Of a stretch of 36,700 nt of DNA, positions 33,443 to 36,700 are shown one piece after another (positions within the stretch are counted from its first letter, which is position 1; each line of letters begins with the position of its first letter). Made by a program: the position numbers and the translations under genes. The stretch is from Phycisphaerae bacterium (GTDB lineage Bacteria; Planctomycetota; Phycisphaerae; UBA1845): positions 1 to 36,700 of the forward strand of contig JAJDDT010000060.1 of NCBI GenBank assembly GCA_029260165.1. The letters are read 5' to 3'. The notes beneath the pieces are model-generated. The model worked only from the letters and a program-made list of their open reading frames with translations. It had not been told where the DNA came from and did not search any database.

Positions 33443-34126
33443 TTGAAATTCGCCTGCGGGTTGTTGGGGTGCGTGTTGGTTACCGTCGCGGTGTTTGGGG
33501 GGATCGGGGTTCGGGCGGAGGGTGACGACAAGTCTTCGACGGTGACGGCTGCGACTCCGGTGGCAGGGTTGGCTGATCGTCCTGTTCACGAATATGTGGG
33601 GACCAAGACGTGCCGCAAGTGTCACAGCAAGGTGCATCGCTCGATTCAGGAATCTCCAAAAGCCGACGTGTGGGAATTATTGCAGGCCGGGTCGCATGCG
33701 TCGGAGAAGCTGGCGGTCGGACTGAACCCGAAGATGGACTATTCGACGGATTCCCGATGTCTGCCCTGTCACACAGTGGGGTTTGGGCATTCGGGGGGAT
33801 ACGTCATTCCGCTGCCCGGTGATGACAAGGCTGAGCGCGATGCGCGGGTTCGACAAGGGGTTGGTTGCGAGTCGTGCCATGGTCCGGGGTCGTCGTTTAT
33901 CAAGGTGATGAAAAACGTGCGTCGTGAGAAGCGCGAGTATACGCGGGATGAGCTGTTCGCAGCCGGTTTGAGGCGGATTGATCAGCAGACGTGCAATGCC
34001 TGCCATAATGGCCGGGCGATGTGTGTGGTTGGGGGAGACGGCGGGGATTTGGGGAAGGCGCAGGTCGAGTTGAGTAACCGCGACGGTTATCACGCCGAAA
34101 CAACGTTGAAATATCGCAAGAGGTAG
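33443..34126 (+). CDS. Tetraheme cytochrome c554-like protein
   Basis: The 227-residue protein has a signal peptide (LLGCVLVTVAVFGGIGVRA) and four CxxCH sites: CRKCH 57, CLPCH 106, CESCH 142 and CNACH 184. The phrases YVGTKTCRKCHSKVHRS, CLPCHTVGFGHSGGY and GVGCESCHGPGS match the cytochrome c554/c' family (PF13435), known from the electron acceptor of hydroxylamine oxidoreductase in ammonia oxidisers and from many unassigned multiheme proteins. No hydroxylamine oxidoreductase is in this window, so the family match does not imply nitrogen metabolism. The start is TTG at 33443 with GGAGG 8 nt upstream. It is the fifth gene of the rightward operon, 40 nt after the cupredoxin gene. Confidence 0.88.
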   Translation: MKFACGLLGCVLVTVAVFGGIGVRAEGDDKSSTVTAATPVAGLADRPVHEYVGTKTCRKCHSKVHRSIQESPKADVWELLQAGSHASEKLAVGLNPKMDYSTDSRCLPCHTVGFGHSGGYVIPLPGDDKAERDARVRQGVGCESCHGPGSSFIKVMKNVRREKREYTRDELFAAGLRRIDQQTCNACHNGRAMCVVGGDGGDLGKAQVELSNRDGYHAETTLKYRKR

Positions 34127-34179
34127 AGTGGTTTGAACATCTGTTAAAGATGCGTTCAACTTTCCTGGAGGATTTACAG

Positions 34180-34680
34180 ATGTCTGGTGGTCGATTTTTC
34201 GGATTTGGGGTGTTGCTGGTCCTGGGGGGTTTGGTGGTGTCGTCGATGGACGTTGGCTGTACACCCGTGGTGCCGATGGTGCCGGATGATGATTCGGGCG
34301 ACGTAGCACCGATGGATGATGACATGTCGGGCGATGACGGTTCGATGGCGCGGGTTGTTTCCTTTTCGGGTGATATTCAGCCTTTGTTTGATCAGATATG
34401 TGCGATTTGTCACAGCGTGGGTGGTTTTGCGGATATTCAGGGGATTGATGTGAAGCTGACGTCTGACCGGTCATTTGGGACAACGGTGAATCAGCCAAGC
34501 GTTCAGGATCCAACGCTAACGGTGGTGGTTCCGGGTGATTTGGAGGGGAGTTTGTTGTTTCAGAAAATTTCGACGGACAACCCGCCGGTGGGATCGCGGA
34601 TGCCGCTTGGCGGGAGACTGAATCAGGGGCAGATCGACCTGATTCGCGACTGGATCGAGCAGGGTGCGTTGAACAATTAG
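34180..34680 (+). CDS. PSCyt1-like monoheme cytochrome c, probable lipoprotein
   Basis: The 166-residue protein has a hydrophobic N-terminus (FFGFGVLLVLGGLVVSSMDVGC) and may be lipidated at Cys27, although the residues before it are not a strict lipobox. A disordered Asp/Met-rich linker (about 34-56) precedes a planctomycete-type cytochrome c (PSCyt1-like). Its marks are VSFSGDIQPLFDQICAICHSVGG (CAICH 74-78), VVPGDLEGSLLFQKI, the distal ligand region SRMPLGG with Met141, and GQIDLIRDWIEQGA. The ATG at 34180 has GGAGG 8 nt upstream; an earlier in-frame start at 34150 is less likely. It is the last gene of the rightward operon. The shortened REP/MITE copy begins just 2 nt past its stop codon. 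Confidence 0.87.
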   Translation: MSGGRFFGFGVLLVLGGLVVSSMDVGCTPVVPMVPDDDSGDVAPMDDDMSGDDGSMARVVSFSGDIQPLFDQICAICHSVGGFADIQGIDVKLTSDRSFGTTVNQPSVQDPTLTVVVPGDLEGSLLFQKISTDNPPVGSRMPLGGRLNQGQIDLIRDWIEQGALNN

Positions 34681-34681
34681 T

Positions 34682-34770
34682 TAGTGCATCGTGACGGAAA
34701 TCCGACGCGTCAATCATCAAAAACGCCCGGGAGATTCGACTCCCCCACGGCGGAAGTTATGGGCCACCCA
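34682..34770. mobile_element. REP/MITE-like element, copy 2 (deleted left arm)
   Basis: The right arm (34738-34770) and the GATTCGA before it align with 6907-6944 of copy 1, with several substitutions in the hairpin. The left end TAGTGCATCGTGACGGA matches 6821-6837 at 15 of 17 positions. The left arm of the palindrome is missing, so this is a deletion derivative. Confidence 0.55.
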
Positions 34771-34853
34771 ACCTGCATGGCCGGGCAAGTGCGCAACAAA
34801 CCGCCCGCGTGGGCCGTTTGGGCAGCGCCACGCTGGCGGGGTTTGTTGAATTG

Positions 34854-34926
34854 GTCGCGGTAGGGACCGCCCTTTCGGGCGGCCCCCCGCACAGATCCGT
34901 ACGAGCGGAATTACCGCATACGGCTC
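34854..34926 (-). ncRNA. Group II intron domains V and VI
   Basis: Domain V (34926 to 34894) begins GAGCCGTATGCGG and ends CGTACGGATC, keeping the AGC catalytic triad and the bulge region. Domain VI follows as a GC-rich stem with a GAAA loop (GCCGCCC-GAAA-GGGCGGT) and a candidate branch-point A in CCCTACC. Confidence 0.7.
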
Positions 34927-36219
34927 CTACCTCGGGTGTTTGGCGTAGAATCGCGCGTTGGGATACGGGTGCAGTATCCGGGCACGGGGAATCCACTTGT
35001 CGGCGAGTAGGCCGAAACGCGTCCGCCACTGTTGTACCCACAGATCAAGGACGTAATGGAGATACACATTTGCAATGAGCGGCGAAATCACCGCCCCTTG
35101 CGGAACCCCCACAGTTGTCCTTGACCTCTTTCCGTCCTCGGACACTCCCGCTCTGAGCCATTTACGGATCGGACGGAGTATCCTCCGATCGGCGATGCGG
35201 TGCTCGAGAAACTTCATCATCCATTCGTGGCTGATGGCATCGAAAAAGCCGCGAATGTCTGCATCGAGCACCCAGTTCACTTTCTTGCCCATGATCCCCA
35301 TCCAGAGCGCGTCCAACGCATCGTGCGGACTGCGACCTGGTCGAAAACCATAGGAGAAGCCCAGGAAGTCTTCCTCGTAAACATGACTGAGTACCGTCAC
35401 CACCGCCTGCTGGACGACTTTGTCTTCCACGGACGCAATGCCCAGTGGTCGTTGCCGCCCATCGGCTTTGGGGATGTAGGTTCTCCTGGAGGGTAACGCC
35501 CGGTAGGCCCCGCGATGAACGCGTCCATGCAGGTCACCCAGGCGATCCTCCAGGTCGACTTCGTACTGCGTCCACGTCATGCCGTCCACGCCGGGCGATG
35601 CTTGACGCTTGAGTGCGTAGAAGCTCTCCCGGAGCAGATCGACCGTCACGTGGTGCAGCAAGGCAGTGAACCGTGCACGCTTATCCTCGCGTGCAACGCT
35701 ACGCACACCGGCCAGTCCGTTCGACGTGCGGGTCCGGCTCTGTGTCCGGGGCACGGCCGTCTGATCGATGTTTCCCTCAGTCAGGCCCCTTTCCTCCACC
35801 ACCTCCGCGGGTGCCACTCTCGCGGCACCTTTGTTCGACGGCTTCTTCGGTACTATGGGCCTGTCCGACTTCCCACCAACGTGCGTGCTGGACGTGCGGC
35901 TTGTAGCCTTCTCCAGCCGGCCCGCCGCGCCAACTTCGGCGGGCGTTGGTGGGATCTCCCGGTTCCCGCGCAAGGAGTGTCCACGCATACACAGGGTCTC
36001 CGACTGCGCAGGGCCCGTCGGCAGCTCGCCTTTTGCGCTGCCTCCGGTGTTGCCTTCCGCGTGAGTCAACGGCGTCGGCGCCCCGGACTGCTTGATTTCG
36101 CAGCTCGATACCTGGTCTGCGTTTTCCCCTGTCAACGCTTCAGCGCCGACCTTGCGATCGACGCCACATGACTCGGGGCCGGAATGGCTGGCTGGGCCTT
36201 TCCCGTGCGACTCTTTCAT
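34927..36219 (-). pseudogene. ltrA: Group II intron reverse transcriptase/maturase with internal deletion
   Basis: The open frame has 430 residues against about 550-600 for complete relatives. The start at 36219 gives the family N-terminus MKESHGKGPASHSGPESC, with AGGAG 6 nt upstream; the frame extends to 36273. Reverse transcriptase blocks 0-4 are present (SPGVDGMTWTQYE, RRTYIPKADGRQRPLGI, FLGFSYGFRPGRSPHDALDALW, WVLDADIRGFFDAISHEWM, GVPQGAVISPLIANVYLHYVLD). The sequence then jumps from WVQQW directly to KWIPRARILHPYPNARFYAKHPR, the normal C-terminus. The YADD catalytic block, the thumb and most of the maturase domain X are lost in frame. The product cannot be an active reverse transcriptase. 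Confidence 0.85.
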
Positions 36220-36276
36220 TCGCTTCTCCTTGCCGGTTTTGACCGGCGCATCTAACTCTTCAGCCACATGCAATAA

Positions 36277-36570
36277 TCAGGTGGGGAGAGGTGGGAGTTG
36301 GCTGGTGCTCGGGTAGGTTTTCAGGGCGTTGGCGATCGTCTTTGTGGGGTTCAAGCCACGCAAACGCAAGGTGCGGTACACGCTCATCAGAACAGCCTGC
36401 GTCGCGGCACCCTGCTCCGAACGATTCGATTGGCTGTTCTTTCGCAGGATCACAACCGGGCGGATTTGTCTTTCCGCAAAATTGTTTTCAAACGGCACAT
36501 TCTCATACTCCAGAAATGTGAATATATAATCCATGTGTCTGCGAAGCCGCATCGTCAGTCGGTAGCGACT
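36277..36570 (-). pseudogene. IS66-family transposase, C-terminal fragment
   Basis: About 95 residues match the end of IS66 (DDE_Tnp_IS66) transposases: FLEYENVPFENNFAERQIRP, LRKNSQSNRSEQGAATQAVL and MSVYRTLRLRGLNPTKTI. The catalytic Glu region ENN.AER is kept, but the first Asp residues and the rest of the protein are missing. Homology begins near 36565, next to the end of the IS110 fragment; the stop at 36277 lies at the junction with the intron remnant. It is non-functional. Confidence 0.82.
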
Positions 36571-36580
36571 GTCTTGCGTG

Positions 36581-36700
36581 TCAATTGCTCGTGGTTTCTT
36601 TTCTCCAGGGTTTTTGGTCTCGGATCATGGCGTTCAGAATCACAAGCAGCTTTCGCATGCCGGCGACCAATGCGATCCTTTTCTTCCTGCCGGAATTCAC
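36581..36700 (-). CDS. IS110-family transposase, C-terminal end (partial, 5' part outside window)
   Basis: The frame is open from the window edge to a TGA at 36581. It encodes 39 residues containing KKRIALVAGMRKLLVILNAM and IRDQKPW, the conserved C-terminal end of IS110/IS1111 transposases. Whether the rest of the gene is intact cannot be seen. It ends about 15 nt before the IS66 homology begins, so one element was probably inserted in or joined to the other. Confidence 0.75.
   Translation of the reverse strand: MNSGRKKRIALVAGMRKLLVILNAMIRDQKPWRKETTSN

Larger units (their letters stand above)
34854..36276 (-). mobile_element. Group II intron remnant
   Basis: The intron lies on the minus strand. 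Its 3' part is intact: the reading frame ends directly before domain V, and domain VI follows to a likely 3' end near 34854. Its 5' part is missing: only about 57 nt separate the reverse transcriptase start from the IS66 fragment, where about 500-600 nt of domains I-III would be expected. The remaining leader (GAAGAGTTAGATGCGCCGG, then AAGGAGAAGCGA before ATG) looks like the usual domain IV entry. It cannot splice or move by itself. Confidence 0.75.

Noticed and set aside
33443-34126. Nitrogen-cycle (hydroxylamine oxidation) role for the c554-like cytochrome
   Set aside because: No hydroxylamine oxidoreductase, no cytochrome cM552 and no other nitrification gene is present; the c554 family is widespread.
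33677-34720. Minus-strand ORF of 347 residues
   Set aside because: Covers two clear cytochrome genes on the other strand; Pro/Ser/His-rich shadow composition.
34854-36276. Active group II intron
   Set aside because: The catalytic YADD block of the reverse transcriptase and the 5' RNA domains are missing.

Overview
The window looks like a chromosomal segment of a Planctomycetota bacterium, most likely Phycisphaerae-like. This is inferred from gene content, not from a marker gene. The signs are several secreted proteins ending in Asp-rich dockerin-like EF-hand pairs with the 'DCMTGPGGG..PGC' style typical of that group, a PSCyt1-type planctomycete monoheme cytochrome, a CRTAC1/ASPIC protein coupled to a multiheme cytochrome, and many c-type cytochromes and lipoproteins. 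GC content is high, so most long antisense ORFs are shadows of real genes.

Left part (1-22.9 kb). A secreted Cys-rich protein runs off the left edge (minus). It is followed by a PhoU-like (DUF47)-PiT phosphate operon (minus), a DUF4932-like secreted protein, mobA (minus), a REP/MITE-like palindrome, an orphan D12 adenine methyltransferase (minus), a GNAT acetyltransferase, tRNA-Thr(CGT), an SprA-like metalloprotease, a secreted agmatine-deiminase/PAD-like protein with a dockerin-like tail, a cystathionine beta-synthase (minus), and a secreted beta-helix-like protein with a dockerin-like tail. Next comes a two-gene minus operon: a membrane-anchored pentaheme/TPR cytochrome with possible heme-b helices, overlapping by ATGA a CRTAC1 protein. 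A GT-C glycosyltransferase with a C-terminal NPCBM-like domain closes this part.

Central part (22.9-34.7 kb) is the most interesting region. It is a divergent redox locus centred on position about 29.6 kb. Leftward, five tightly overlapping genes encode an outer-membrane beta-barrel, an NHL beta-propeller lipoprotein, a 12-heme cytochrome, a 4-heme cytochrome and a second NHL lipoprotein. Rightward, six genes encode a pentaheme lipoprotein, a monoheme lipoprotein, two secreted plastocyanin-like cupredoxin proteins (three copper domains in all), a tetraheme c554-like cytochrome and a PSCyt1-like monoheme cytochrome. Together they look like a porin-cytochrome conduit across the outer membrane, with periplasmic or extracellular copper and heme carriers. 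The direction of electron flow and the external partner cannot be read from the sequence.

Right end (34.7-36.7 kb) is a graveyard of mobile DNA: a second, shortened copy of the REP/MITE palindrome, a group II intron remnant whose reverse transcriptase has lost its catalytic middle but keeps domains V and VI, an IS66 transposase C-terminus, and an IS110 transposase C-terminus cut by the window edge.
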